Origin: Piscibacillus sp052246295
GTDB taxonomy: Bacteria; Bacillota; Bacilli; Bacillales; Alkalibacillaceae
Length of the DNA stretch: 64,000 bases
Assembly: GCA_052246295.1 (NCBI GenBank)
Contig: JBQQCO010000012.1
Direction: 5' to 3' (one strand)
Shown: piece by piece, positions 32,436 through 41,973 of the stretch
How positions within the stretch are numbered: the stretch's first letter is position 1
How the letters are laid out: each line of letters starts with the position of its first letter
Position numbers and translations under genes: made by a program
Notes under the pieces: generated by a model
What the model saw: only the letters and a program-made list of their open reading frames with translations
The model's database searches: none
Told to the model about the DNA's origin: nothing

Positions 32436-33731
32436 TTATTCCAATCCAACACGTTCGAAAATAACGTCGACATTTTTTAAGTGGTAGGTTGCATCAAAAC
32501 AATCATCAAACTCCGCTTCAGTCATCTGCTCTTTAATCTCTGGATGATTTCTCACTAGTTCTGGGAATGACGTCTGCTCTTCCCACGCTTGCATCGCTAA
32601 AGGTTGAACGAGATCGTATGCTTTCTCACGTGATAACCCTTTATCAATTAACGAAAGTAGGACTCGCTGAGAGAAAATTAATCCATACGTACGGTCCATG
32701 TTTCGTCTCATATTCTCCTCGTACACCGTTAAGTCTTTAACAATGTTGCCAAAACGATTTAACATATAGTTCAATGCGATGGTCGCATCCGGCAAGATGA
32801 CACGTTCGGCAGATGAATGTGAAATGTCACGCTCATGCCATAAAGGTACATTTTCATACGCTGTCATCATATAACCACGTACGACACGTGCCATTCCGGC
32901 CATGTTTTCTGAACCAATTGGATTCCGTTTATGCGGCATCGCTGAAGACCCTTTTTGACCTTTTGCGAAAAATTCCTCGACCTCTCTTGTTTCACTCTTC
33001 TGAAGACCTCTAATTTCAACCGCCATCTTTTCAATCGATGTTGCAATTAATGCTAATGTTGATAAATAATGCGCATGACGGTCACGCTGTAATGTTTGAG
33101 TAGAAATTGGCGCTGCCTTAAGTCCTAAATGTTCACACACATACTGTTCAACAAACGGATCAATATTCGCATACGTTCCAACAGCGCCTGACATTTTTCC
33201 GTAACCTATTGTTTCGGCTGCCGCATTAAAACGTTCAAGATTACGTTTCATTTCTTCATACCATAATGCTAGCTTCAACCCAAATGTCGTTGGCTCTGCG
33301 TGCACTCCGTGAGTACGCCCCATCATGACTGTATATTTTTGCTCTTGTGCTTTGTTTTTTAGGATGTCTATAAACTGAACGATGTCTTTACGAATAATGT
33401 CATTCGCTTGTTTAATTAAATACCCTAGTGCTGTATCAACGACATCAGTTGACGTTAGCCCGTAATGGACCCACTTCTTCTCATCACCAAGAGTTTCAGA
33501 AACAGCTCTAGTGAATGCCACCACATCATGACGTGTTTCCGCTTCAATCTCTTTGATTCGGTCTAAATTAAACGATGCATTTTCTCTTAAAGCCTTGACG
33601 TCTTGTTTCGGAATGACACCAAGCTCAGCCCACGCTTCACAAGCTAAAATTTCAACCTCTAACCAAGCTTTATATTTATTTTCTTCCGTCCAAATTCGTC
33701 CCATTTCTTCTCTTGTATAACGTTCAATCAT
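32436..33731 (-). CDS. purB: Adenylosuccinate lyase
   Basis: A 431-aa fumarase-superfamily enzyme acting in steps 8 and in AMP synthesis. Signature GSSAMPHKRNPIGSENMAG, catalytic His in MMGRTHGVHAEPTTFG. Placed between purK and purC as in B. subtilis. Confidence 0.97.
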   Translation of the reverse strand: MIERYTREEMGRIWTEENKYKAWLEVEILACEAWAELGVIPKQDVKALRENASFNLDRIKEIEAETRHDVVAFTRAVSETLGDEKKWVHYGLTSTDVVDTALGYLIKQANDIIRKDIVQFIDILKNKAQEQKYTVMMGRTHGVHAEPTTFGLKLALWYEEMKRNLERFNAAAETIGYGKMSGAVGTYANIDPFVEQYVCEHLGLKAAPISTQTLQRDRHAHYLSTLALIATSIEKMAVEIRGLQKSETREVEEFFAKGQKGSSAMPHKRNPIGSENMAGMARVVRGYMMTAYENVPLWHERDISHSSAERVILPDATIALNYMLNRFGNIVKDLTVYEENMRRNMDRTYGLIFSQRVLLSLIDKGLSREKAYDLVQPLAMQAWEEQTSFPELVRNHPEIKEQMTEAEFDDCFDATYHLKNVDVIFERVGLE

Positions 33732-33734
33732 GTT

Positions 33735-34859
33735 TTAATGCCTCCAAATTCCTAAATCTCGTATTTGTTGTAGTAACTCTTTTGTATGGTCTCCAATAAA
33801 ATTAACATGCCCCATTTTACGTTTAGGCTTTACATCAGCTTTTCCGTACAAATGTATTTTCGCATTTGAGATGTTTGGAATGATTTGCACCACATCTGAT
33901 AAATGCTCCCCTAGCACGTTCATCATAACAACTGGTTGGTGAAGCTTAGGTTCTGTTAATGCCATTCCCGTAATCGCTCGAATGTGTTGTTCAAACTGTG
34001 ACGTGTTACAAGCATCCATCGTGTAATGTCCTGAGTTGTGAGGACGTGGAGCAACTTCATTAATAAATACTTCACCATCCCCTGTTAAAAACATTTCCAC
34101 CCCAAGTGTGCCAATCATGTTGATCGATTCTGCTAACTGCAATGCGGTATGTTTAGCTTTTTCTTCCACTTCAGCAGTTATTCTCGCAGGCACAATAGAC
34201 TGAAGCAAAATATGATCCTCATGAATATTTTCGGAGACCGGAAATGTAATCGTTTCCCCCTTCACACTGCGAATCACCATCACCGATAACTCTTTCTCAA
34301 ACGGTAGAAATTTCTCTACGATACAAGGTCCTTTTTCAAGTAGTTCAGCTGCTTCTACTAATGTTTCTTCATTTTTGATAATGTACTGTCCTTTTCCGTC
34401 ATATCCACCGCGTCTTGTTTTAAGTACGCACGGAAAACCAAGTACCGACACAGCTTCGTTCAAGTCCTCCAGATGGTCTACAAGGTGATACGGTACCACT
34501 TGCCCCCCGCTTGTCGTAATTGCTTCCTTTTCAAATGCACGGTCTTGTGAAATGCGAATCAAATCGCTTCCTTGAGGTACATACCCATTTTCCTCAAGAT
34601 GCTCACATACACCTAAATCAATACTTTCAAATTCATATGTGATCACATCCGATGCTTCTAGTAATTGTTTGGCACCTTCAGGGTCGTCATATGAAGCTGT
34701 AATTTCATAGTCAGCCACTTGACCTGTCGGAGAGTTCGAGGTTGGGTCCATAACAGCAACTTGATATCCCATCTGTTTCGCTGCCATCGACATCATTCTT
34801 CCTAATTGACCGCCACCTAAGACTCCAATTGTTTTACCTGGTTTAATATGTTTTACCAT
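33735..34859 (-). CDS. purK: N5-CAIR synthetase, ATPase subunit
   Basis: A 374-aa ATP-grasp enzyme that carboxylates AIR. GVLGGGQLGRMMSMAAKQMG at the start, VLKTRRGGYDGKGQYII for ATP binding, NEVAPRPHNSGHYT. Overlaps purE by 7 bases. Confidence 0.96.
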   Translation of the reverse strand: MVKHIKPGKTIGVLGGGQLGRMMSMAAKQMGYQVAVMDPTSNSPTGQVADYEITASYDDPEGAKQLLEASDVITYEFESIDLGVCEHLEENGYVPQGSDLIRISQDRAFEKEAITTSGGQVVPYHLVDHLEDLNEAVSVLGFPCVLKTRRGGYDGKGQYIIKNEETLVEAAELLEKGPCIVEKFLPFEKELSVMVIRSVKGETITFPVSENIHEDHILLQSIVPARITAEVEEKAKHTALQLAESINMIGTLGVEMFLTGDGEVFINEVAPRPHNSGHYTMDACNTSQFEQHIRAITGMALTEPKLHQPVVMMNVLGEHLSDVVQIIPNISNAKIHLYGKADVKPKRKMGHVNFIGDHTKELLQQIRDLGIWRH

Positions 34860-35347
34860 GCTTGCAACTCCTCATTAGATTGTTCAACCTTCTCTCTAGT
34901 GGCTTCTCTTCTATTATGTAAACGCAATGCTAACGATTCGTCATAAACTGCCAGCTGTTGGGCCGCTAGTAACCCTGCATTTGTTGCACCTGCTTTGCCA
35001 ATTGCGACTGTTGCGACTGGTACACCACCCGGCATTTGTACAATCGATAACAGAGAATCCAATCCGTTTAAAGCTTTTGACTGGACAGGGACACCAATAA
35101 CTGGAACCAACGTTTTTGAAGCGACCATTCCTGGTAAGTGAGCGGCTCCACCTGCGCCTGCAATGATCACTTTAATTCCTCGCTCTTGAGCCTGTTCTGC
35201 GTATCGAAACATTTTCTCGGGAGTGCGGTGAGCTGAAACAACTTCCTTTTCATAAGAAATCCCTAACTCTTCTAAAATATCACACGCATGCTTCATTGTA
35301 TCCCAATCAGATGTACTTCCCATAATCACACCAACCTGCGCTTGCAT
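34853..35347 (-). CDS. purE: N5-CAIR mutase
   Basis: A 164-aa class I PurE. VIMGSTSDWDTM binds phosphate, VVSAHRTPEKMFRYA carries the catalytic His, and AGAGGAAHLPGMVAS follows. The second ATG (35347) is used: AAGGAGG touches the first and is 6 bases from the second. First gene of the operon, but about 390 bases behind the riboswitch terminator because a dispersed repeat lies between. Confidence 0.95.
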   Translation of the reverse strand: MQAQVGVIMGSTSDWDTMKHACDILEELGISYEKEVVSAHRTPEKMFRYAEQAQERGIKVIIAGAGGAAHLPGMVASKTLVPVIGVPVQSKALNGLDSLLSIVQMPGGVPVATVAIGKAGATNAGLLAAQQLAVYDESLALRLHNRREATREKVEQSNEELQAW

Positions 35348-35373
35348 CGTCATCCTCCTTGTATTATTAGGTG

Positions 35374-35668
35374 TTCGCTTTCGTGGACGCTTTCCTCGGG
35401 CACGGCTTCAACTTTTCTGAACTCATATACATTCGGGAAGTTGAAGGATGTTCGGGTAAGTTCGCAACGTCCTGCGCTTGCGATTACTCGGCGCAAACTT
35501 AAGCCAAGAAGTAATGCAAGTAGCATTTGTTGCAACGCCGAACTGACCCACATCCTGTGGCCCCTCAGATCGTGCTGTTCCCGCGACGAACAGAATGTTC
35601 TAGTGTCGGCGTTGGTCACAGGACGTGAACTGCTTTTAGCCGACCTGGAGTCGCCACCTTCGCTCACT
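35374..35668. repeat. Dispersed GC-rich repeat, copy A, in the pur leader
   Basis: About 290 bp, visibly more GC-rich than its surroundings. Shared blocks with the copy at 54937-55210 include CGATTACTCGGCGCAAA, CTGACCCACATCCTGTGGCC and GTGTCGGCGTTGG. AACGCCGA and TCGGCGTT form an internal inverted repeat. No plausible gene; the open frames in it have no ribosome sites. It lies in the transcribed leader between the riboswitch and purE. Confidence 0.8.
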
Positions 35669-35734
35669 TTTTTTATTGTTCTTCCACTACAATTCAATAG
35701 CTGGGTTCTAACAAAAAATATAGAACATAGCTAA

Positions 35735-35781
35735 AGAAAATAAAACAGACTGCCTTCCCCTAATCATGAGGAAAGCAGTCT
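35735..35781 (-). terminator. Riboswitch-controlled terminator of the pur operon
   Basis: AGACTGCCTTCCCC (35747-35760) pairs with GAGGAAAGCAGTCT (35768-35781) and is followed by a U-rich run on the minus strand. It lies 40 bases behind the aptamer and is the expected expression platform. Confidence 0.85.
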
Positions 35782-35821
35782 GGACATACATCACCCTATA
35801 CTTGTCGCGCACAGAATACTT

Positions 35822-35892
35822 CCCTCATAGTCCAGTCGTTTACGGCAACTGGGTAGAGACTTTTGGGCCATATTCCCAACATTATATGAGGG
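35822..35892 (-). promoter_or_regulatory. Purine riboswitch aptamer, guanine type
   Basis: On the minus strand P1 is CCCTCAT/ATGAGGG. The conserved core parts follow in order: TATAAT, ATATGG, TCTCTACC, GCCGTAAA and GACTATG. The C in GAC corresponds to C74 of the B. subtilis xpt aptamer, which pairs with guanine or hypoxanthine; adenine aptamers have U there. Ligand binding should favour the terminator at 35735 and switch pur off. Confidence 0.93.
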
Positions 35893-35924
35893 TTCATTAT
35901 TTAACTGTTCGTAATTACAAAACC

Positions 35925-35952
35925 ATTATAACATTACTACTAAGATATTCAA
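35925..35952 (-). promoter_or_regulatory. Promoter of the pur operon
   Basis: TTGAAT (35947-35952) and TATAAT (35925-35930) with 16-bp spacing, starting RNA about 26 bases before the aptamer. Possible PurR boxes: AATCCGAACATT on the minus strand at about 35998-36009, overlapping the truA end, and a weaker ACGAACAGTT near +6. PurR control is tentative. Confidence 0.7.
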
Positions 35953-35963
35953 TCACATTTTAT

Positions 35964-35998
35964 AAAAAACCGTAAAATATAACTATTTTACGGTTTAA
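35964..35998 (-). terminator. Terminator of the ecf-truA operon
   Basis: AAACCGTAAAATA pairs with TATTTTACGGTTT around a 4-5 base loop; on the minus strand a U run follows. Confidence 0.85.
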
Positions 35999-36008
35999 TG
36001 TTCGGATT

Positions 36009-36749
36009 TTAGTCGTAGTTTACTTGTTTTAAGTAAAGACCATGACCAGGAGCCGTTATTCCTAGAACGCGTCGATCCAACGTTTCAAAGGCTTTCTTAA
36101 TACAAGACACCTCTTTTTTACCAAGTCCAATATCAATTAATGTACCAACGATTATCCGGACCATATGAGTTAAAAAACCATCACCTGTTATGTCAAAGTA
36201 TATATAGTCGTCATCTTGAACCAAATTGATTTCGAAAATCGTTCTTGTTTTATCCCCTTTAACATTTGTTTTTGATGCTGCAAATGCCGTAAAATCATGT
36301 GTACCAACTATTTGAGATGCCGCTTCTTTCATTTTATCGATCAATAGATGCTGGGGAACATGCCATTCTAAATTCCTTCTAAACAAATCATGTGTTTTTC
36401 GATTTAATACGATGTAACGATATGTCTTAGTCGTAGCATTTTTTCTTGCATGAAAATTAGGGTCGACTTTGTGGGCTGACTTCACTCGAATGTCTCTAGG
36501 CAACAAAGTCGTTAGTGCATGTTGCCATGTGGTTTCATCTAATTCAAGCGTTGTATCAAAATGTAACACTTGGTCTAACGCATGCACACCTGAATCTGTG
36601 CGACCTGATGAATAAACTTGAACAATATGCTTATGCATCTTTTTAAGAGCCTTTTCGATGACCAATTGAACAGTACGTTTTTCCTTTTGTACTTGGTAGC
36701 CTTCAAACTCTGTCCCCTCGTATTCAATTCGTAACATAATACGTTCCAT
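36009..36749 (-). CDS. truA: tRNA pseudouridine(38-40) synthase
   Basis: A 246-aa enzyme modifying the tRNA anticodon arm. YEGTEFEGYQVQ, catalytic Asp in SSGRTDSGVHALDQ, and FLTHMVRIIVGTLID near the end. Start at 36749 follows AAGGAG with 7 bases; the long upstream reading was rejected. 11 bases after ecfT. Confidence 0.95.
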   Translation of the reverse strand: MERIMLRIEYEGTEFEGYQVQKEKRTVQLVIEKALKKMHKHIVQVYSSGRTDSGVHALDQVLHFDTTLELDETTWQHALTTLLPRDIRVKSAHKVDPNFHARKNATTKTYRYIVLNRKTHDLFRRNLEWHVPQHLLIDKMKEAASQIVGTHDFTAFAASKTNVKGDKTRTIFEINLVQDDDYIYFDITGDGFLTHMVRIIVGTLIDIGLGKKEVSCIKKAFETLDRRVLGITAPGHGLYLKQVNYD

Positions 36750-36760
36750 ATCCATACTCC

Positions 36761-37546
36761 TTAAAACTTTATTAAACAAAATAAGCATACCATGAGTATA
36801 AAGAATAGACTAGCTAGAAAGTCTTGCCTTTGATAGGCTAACTCTCTAAACTTAGTTCTATAATCGCCACCTCGATAACCACGAGCCTCCATCGCAATCG
36901 CCAAATCCTCAGCTCGTCTAAATGCATTTATAAATAGTGGGATAAATAACGGTAAGATCGCTTGAGCTCGGTCTTTTAATTTCCCAGTTGAAAAATCTAA
37001 CCCTCGTGCGGCTTGAGCCTTTGATATTTTATCCATTTCTTGCATTAATGTCGGAATAAACCTTAAAGATATAGACATCATTAAGGCAAGCTCATGAACA
37101 GGAACTTTCACCTTCTTAAGTGGCTTCAGTAACGACTCAACTGCATCAGTGATGGCAATCGGAGGCGTCGTTAGTGTTAAATTCGTGGTCATAAGAATTA
37201 ACAAGAAAAATCGTAATGAAATCTCTAACCCTTTTATAACGCCACCTAAGTGAATGTTCCAACCTATAATATTAAATAGTACCTCACCTTCACGTGTCAC
37301 AATTAAATGAAGAAGAAACGTAAATCCCATTAGCCACCATACAGGCTTAAGTCCTTTTGCCAAATACTTGAATGGAATAGACGTCAACATAGAGGTGAGT
37401 AGAGCAAAGATCGTCAGTATTGTATATCCCCAAAGGGAATCAGCCATAAAAATAATAATAACAAACATGAATACTACTAGCATCTTTGTTCTAGGGTCGA
37501 GCTTATGAATAATCGAATCCCTCTGCATATATTGTCCTAGAATCAT
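36761..37546 (-). CDS. ecfT: ECF transporter transmembrane subunit EcfT
   Basis: A 261-aa membrane protein with several hydrophobic helices, and the two coupling-helix motifs KAQAARGLDF and AMEARGYRGG (Ala-Arg-Gly) that contact the ATPases. It forms the shared energising module that serves different vitamin-binding S components. Confidence 0.95.
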   Translation of the reverse strand: MILGQYMQRDSIIHKLDPRTKMLVVFMFVIIIFMADSLWGYTILTIFALLTSMLTSIPFKYLAKGLKPVWWLMGFTFLLHLIVTREGEVLFNIIGWNIHLGGVIKGLEISLRFFLLILMTTNLTLTTPPIAITDAVESLLKPLKKVKVPVHELALMMSISLRFIPTLMQEMDKISKAQAARGLDFSTGKLKDRAQAILPLFIPLFINAFRRAEDLAIAMEARGYRGGDYRTKFRELAYQRQDFLASLFFILMVCLFCLIKF

Positions 37547-37551
37547 CTGAT

Positions 37552-38409
37552 TTAATTCACCTCACTCACCTTTAACGCGTTTACCACCTCACGCGCTAAC
37601 TCTTCTACCGTCTGTCCTTTATAACTAAGATTAATTCCTAGTTGTCTATTAACTTCATTAATAAATAATATTACTTCTGGGACAGCAAGACCAACACCCT
37701 CAATCTGTTCAGTGTTCGAAAATAGATCTTGAGGTGTTCCCGATAAAGTTAATTGACCTTGATCAAAAATTAGAATTTGATCCGCATGACGCAAAGCATG
37801 TTCCATATGGTGAGTAATCATAATCACCGTCATTCCCGCTTCATGTAAAGTTTTGAAGAGCTCCATCATTTCCATCTGTCCAACTGGATCAAGCCCCGCA
37901 GTCGGTTCGTCCAATATTAGAATGAAAGGCTTTAAAATTAATGAACAAGCAATTGCGACACGACGTTTTTGACCACCACTTAATTCAAATGGTGACTTTT
38001 CTAAAACTGTAGTATCCAAACCTACTTGATGAATCACTTTCTCAACTTGTTCATCCGTCACCTTCAAGCCAAAATTTCTTGGTCCAAACAACAGATCCTT
38101 TTTAACAGTTTCTTCAAATAGCTGGTGCTCAGGATACTGGAAAACCATTGCCACATGTTGCCTTAGTTGTTTGATAGAATTATTTTTACCTTCACCTAAT
38201 GTAATACTTCCAACCTGTAGCTCGCCAGATGTAGGCTTAAGCAAACCATTTATCAGTTGAACTAACGTTGATTTACCAGCCCCTGTCTTTCCAGCAATAC
38301 AAGTAAATGAACCAGATTTAATGTTTAAATCAATATTTTTTAATGCCTGATGAGCTAAAGGAGTGTTAGGTTGGTACGTGTAACTGACATTTTTAAACGT
38401 AATATTCAT
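37552..38409 (-). CDS. ecfA2: ECF transporter ATPase EcfA2
   Basis: A 285-aa ABC ATPase. Walker A GKTGAGKST, signature LSGGQKRRVA, Walker B FILILDEPTAGLDP, switch His in MITHHMEH. Overlaps ecfA1 by 4 bases. Confidence 0.95.
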   Translation of the reverse strand: MNITFKNVSYTYQPNTPLAHQALKNIDLNIKSGSFTCIAGKTGAGKSTLVQLINGLLKPTSGELQVGSITLGEGKNNSIKQLRQHVAMVFQYPEHQLFEETVKKDLLFGPRNFGLKVTDEQVEKVIHQVGLDTTVLEKSPFELSGGQKRRVAIACSLILKPFILILDEPTAGLDPVGQMEMMELFKTLHEAGMTVIMITHHMEHALRHADQILIFDQGQLTLSGTPQDLFSNTEQIEGVGLAVPEVILFINEVNRQLGINLSYKGQTVEELAREVVNALKVSEVN

Positions 38410-39212
38410 AACTGCTTCACCAAATCACTTATAGTTGTCGGTTCTTGGTCAAAGGCAACACCGTTACGCTTAAACGCATTTGTTAATTTCACAATAAACG
38501 GTGCCATCAACCCAGAGTTTTTTAGAGTTGGAGTGTCCTTAATCAATTCTTTAGGAATACCATCAAATGATATTAAGCCGTTTTTCAAGACAATAACTCG
38601 ATCTGCCAATAGAATCTCATTCATGTCATGGGTAATTGAAATCGTCGTTAAGGATTCCTTCTCATGTATCTCCTTGATGGTATTAATCAATTCCGTTCTG
38701 CTCACAGGGTCCAACATGGTAGTTGCTTCATCTAATATTAATGTATCTGGTAACATCGCCAACACACCTGCAATGGCAAGACGCTGTTTTTGACCCCCCG
38801 ATAAATTAAACGGCTCTTTCCATTTATAATCTGCTAACCCCACTAATTTAAGGGCCAAATCTACTCTCTCTTCCATCACTTGATTCGATAACCCTATATT
38901 TTCTAAGCCAAAAACAACGTCATCAATAACTGTTGTACCAACAAATTGATTTTCAGGGTTTTGAAAAACCATCCCTACTTGCTGTCGAATGTCCCATATG
39001 TTCTCATCCGTCACTTCTTGTCGATTTACATAAACTTGTCCTTCACTAGGTCTAATTAGTCCATTAATTAATTTTGCTAATGTTGATTTACCAGACCCAT
39101 TATGCCCTACTAGAGCAACCCATTCACCTTTGTTAATGGTTAAATTTATGTTGTTTATAACGTGATCTTGCTGATTTGTATATTGGTAAGAAACATTATT
39201 AAATTCAATCAC
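38406..39212 (-). CDS. ecfA1: ECF transporter ATPase EcfA1
   Basis: An ABC ATPase of about 268 aa with Walker A GHNGSGKST, signature LSGGQKQRLA, Walker B DTLILDEATTMLDP. GTG at 39212 lies 8 bases behind AAAGGAG; an ATG at 39218 is only 2 bases away and is less likely. A longer upstream reading to 39344 lacks homology. First gene of ecfA1-ecfA2-ecfT-truA. Confidence 0.93.
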   Translation of the reverse strand: MIEFNNVSYQYTNQQDHVINNINLTINKGEWVALVGHNGSGKSTLAKLINGLIRPSEGQVYVNRQEVTDENIWDIRQQVGMVFQNPENQFVGTTVIDDVVFGLENIGLSNQVMEERVDLALKLVGLADYKWKEPFNLSGGQKQRLAIAGVLAMLPDTLILDEATTMLDPVSRTELINTIKEIHEKESLTTISITHDMNEILLADRVIVLKNGLISFDGIPKELIKDTPTLKNSGLMAPFIVKLTNAFKRNGVAFDQEPTTISDLVKQL

Positions 39213-39636
39213 GATCATGACTCCTTTATATTTCCGAGGAAATGAATCTTGGTCTATTTTATCATAATTTGTCGGATTGTTTAACGGTTTTTGCGCGGGG
39301 TTGACAATTAGTTTTTGATTCGCCTTCTGGAGGCACCTCTTCACCTCGCCAAATTTTCTTCTGTTCGTTTGGCGTGATTCTCAGCTCTCGACCTGTCATA
39401 ATTAATTGTGGATACCTCAACAACATAGTTATCGACCCCATTTTTCTATTTATCGACCCTTTTCCTTTACTTAAGGAAAGCTTATACGCCGGATAACCTT
39501 GAAGTGACTGAACCGATAAAAACTGAGGCTCAATCAAAAAAACTGCCCTGCATACACAGGACAGTTTCGCCATAAAAAAGGGAACAGTTTCCTCGACCGG
39601 AATCTGAACCCCCTTCCTTTTGAATGAGTCATTCAA
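39213..39636. other. Intergenic region between rplQ and ecfA1
   Basis: No credible gene. It holds two hairpin terminators next to rplQ (39535-39566 and 39574-39592, minus strand) and, near 39240-39270, a possible minus-strand promoter with a TAAAAT -10 for ecfA1. The stretch 39300-39530 shows nothing I can name. Confidence 0.6.
39535..39566 (-). terminator. Terminator of the alpha operon
   Basis: AACTGCCCTG (39541-39550) pairs with CAGGACAGTT (39557-39566), followed by a U run on the minus strand. A second weaker hairpin (GGAA/TTCC with U6) precedes it at 39574-39592. Confidence 0.85.
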
Positions 39637-39996
39637 TTAGTCAACTAATTCAATAATCACCGTTTTTGCTCCGTCACCTTTACGTTCTCCCACTTTTAAA
39701 ATGCGAGTGTATCCGCCTTGGCGTTCTTCGAAACGTGGAGCAATGTCAGAGAATAATTTTTGTAGTGCGTTTTGACCTTCTTCAGTCTCAACATCTCTTA
39801 AGTAAGATGCAGCTTGACGACGAGCGTGAAGATCACCGCGCTTACCTAAAGTGATTAACTTCTCTACTACTGGACGTAGGTTTTTAGCTTTCGCTTCAGT
39901 TGTTTCAATGCGCTCATGAACAACTAAGTCCGTAGCAAGGTTACGTAACAACGCTTTGCGCTGTTCTGTAGTACGACCTAACTTTGTCTTTGGCAT
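39637..39996 (-). CDS. rplQ: 50S ribosomal protein L17
   Basis: A 119-aa L17 (KLGRTTEQRKALLRNLATDL; RGDLHARRQAASYLRD). ATG at 39996 is 8 bases behind AAGGAGG; a TTG two codons upstream was rejected. Last gene of the alpha cluster. Confidence 0.96.
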   Translation of the reverse strand: MPKTKLGRTTEQRKALLRNLATDLVVHERIETTEAKAKNLRPVVEKLITLGKRGDLHARRQAASYLRDVETEEGQNALQKLFSDIAPRFEERQGGYTRILKVGERKGDGAKTVIIELVD

Positions 39997-40040
39997 TCCC
40001 AAAACCTCCTTTATAGGAAAATTCTATCGATGTAAGATGA

Positions 40041-40985
40041 TTAGTCGTCTTTACGAAGGCCTAAGTTTAAATCGTTAAGTTTATTCTTAACTTCATCTAA
40101 TGACTTACGACCTAAGTTACGAACCTTCATCATGTCTTCTTCAGATTTCTGTGTTAGTTCATGCACTGTATTAATACCAGCTCGTTTTAGACAGTTGTAA
40201 GAACGAACAGATAGATCTAATTCTTCAATTGTCATTTCTAACACTTTTTCTTTCTGGTCTTCTTCTTTTTCAACCATAATCTCCGCTTGTTGGGCTTCAT
40301 CCGTTAGACTTACGAATACATTTAAATGCTCCGTGAAGATTTTTGCGCCTAATGAGATCGCTTCTTCAGGGCGAATGCTTCCATCTGTCCACACATCTAA
40401 AGTCAACTTATCAAAATTTGTAACTTGACCAATACGTGTGTTTTCAACTTGATAAGTTACACGTTGAACCGGTGTGAAGATTGAATCTATAGGGATTACA
40501 CCTATTGGCTGATCATCTTGTTTGTTTGCTTCAGCTGGACGGTAACCGCGCCCTCTTTCAGCAAAGATTTTCATATTTAATTTACCGTTACCTGAGATTG
40601 TAGCAATCTTCAAGTCAGGGTTTAGGATTTCAACATCACTATCATGTTGAATATCTCTCGCAAAAACTTCTCCTTCTCCCTGCGCGTTGATTTCTAGCGT
40701 CTTTTGCTCATCTGAATAAATCTTAAGTGCAAGTTGTTTCAAGTTTAGAACGATCGTTGTGACGTCCTCAACGACATAGTCTAACGTTGAAAACTCATGT
40801 AAAGCACCCTCAATTTGAACAGACGTAACCGCAGCTCCAGGAAGTGAGGATAATAAGATACGACGTAAGGAGTTACCTACTGTAGTACCATAACCGCGCT
40901 CTAACGGTTCGATGACAAACTTTCCGAACGTAGTATCTTCATTAATTTCAATTGTTTCCACTTTCGGTTTTTCAATTTCAATCAT
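40041..40985 (-). CDS. rpoA: RNA polymerase subunit alpha
   Basis: A 314-aa full-length alpha subunit. The N-terminal assembly domain includes VEPLERGYGTTVGNSLRR-like sequence (here IEPLERGYGTTVGNSLRR); the C-terminal domain has RNLGRKSLDEVKNKL for UP-element and activator contact. It is preceded by a 173-base structured gap. Confidence 0.97.
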   Translation of the reverse strand: MIEIEKPKVETIEINEDTTFGKFVIEPLERGYGTTVGNSLRRILLSSLPGAAVTSVQIEGALHEFSTLDYVVEDVTTIVLNLKQLALKIYSDEQKTLEINAQGEGEVFARDIQHDSDVEILNPDLKIATISGNGKLNMKIFAERGRGYRPAEANKQDDQPIGVIPIDSIFTPVQRVTYQVENTRIGQVTNFDKLTLDVWTDGSIRPEEAISLGAKIFTEHLNVFVSLTDEAQQAEIMVEKEEDQKEKVLEMTIEELDLSVRSYNCLKRAGINTVHELTQKSEEDMMKVRNLGRKSLDEVKNKLNDLNLGLRKDD

Positions 40986-41158
40986 TCACAAAACCCTCCT
41001 TCAAAACGTCGAAACATCGACGATACCTGTCGTATCCCCGAACATTCCCCAAGGCAGGAACCCATGCAGGACATGGGATGAGATCCTGCGTATACCGTGT
41101 AAACCTTATTTTCCTATCATATCCCATTATAGACAGGGTTACAAATTATATACCTAAA
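40986..41158 (-). promoter_or_regulatory. Structured spacer between rpsK and rpoA
   Basis: Minus-strand RNA can form CCCATG/CATGGG and CGTCG/CGACG hairpins, and CTATAAT near 41127-41133 could be a -10 of an internal promoter. The gap is long for an operon in which most spacers are under 40 bases. No known RNA class is recognised. Confidence 0.4.
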
Positions 41159-41560
<402 letters not shown>

Positions 41561-41584
41561 AAATTAGCTTACCTCCTTTAATGT

Positions 41585-41950
41585 TTATTTTCTCTTGTTC
41601 GCTACTGTACGGCGTGGGCCTTTACGTGTACGAGAGTTGTTTTTAGTCTTCTGTCCACGAGTAGGTAAGCCACGACGATGACGAATACCTCTGTAACTAC
41701 CGATTTCAATTAAACGTTTAATGTTAAGAGACGTTTCACGACGAAGGTCACCTTCAACTGTGAAGTTCTCAATTTCTTTACGGATGTTTGCTAACTCATC
41801 TTCAGTTAGATCACGAACACGTGTATCTTCTGAGACACCAGCATTTTTTAAGATTTCTTGAGCTGTTGATTTCCCGATACCGTAGATATACGTTAATGAG
41901 ATAACTACGCGTTTATCGCGAGGAATATCAATACCTGCAATACGTGCCAT
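41585..41950 (-). CDS. rpsM: 30S ribosomal protein S13
   Basis: A 121-aa S13 (RIAGIDIPRDKRVVISLTYI; GLPTRGQKTKNNSRTRKGPR). Located between rpmJ and rpsK as usual. Confidence 0.97.
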   Translation of the reverse strand: MARIAGIDIPRDKRVVISLTYIYGIGKSTAQEILKNAGVSEDTRVRDLTEDELANIRKEIENFTVEGDLRRETSLNIKRLIEIGSYRGIRHRRGLPTRGQKTKNNSRTRKGPRRTVANKRK

Positions 41951-41973
41951 GTGTGCACTGCACCTCCTTTAGT

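Noticed and set aside
35288..35734. ORFs of 148 and 115 aa in the pur leader
   Set aside because: They lie in the GC-rich repeat and riboswitch leader, lack ribosome sites and show low-complexity composition; they are repeat artefacts.
39262..39636. 124-aa ORF between rplQ and ecfA1
   Set aside because: It covers the rplQ terminators and has no homology-like features or ribosome site; intergenic.
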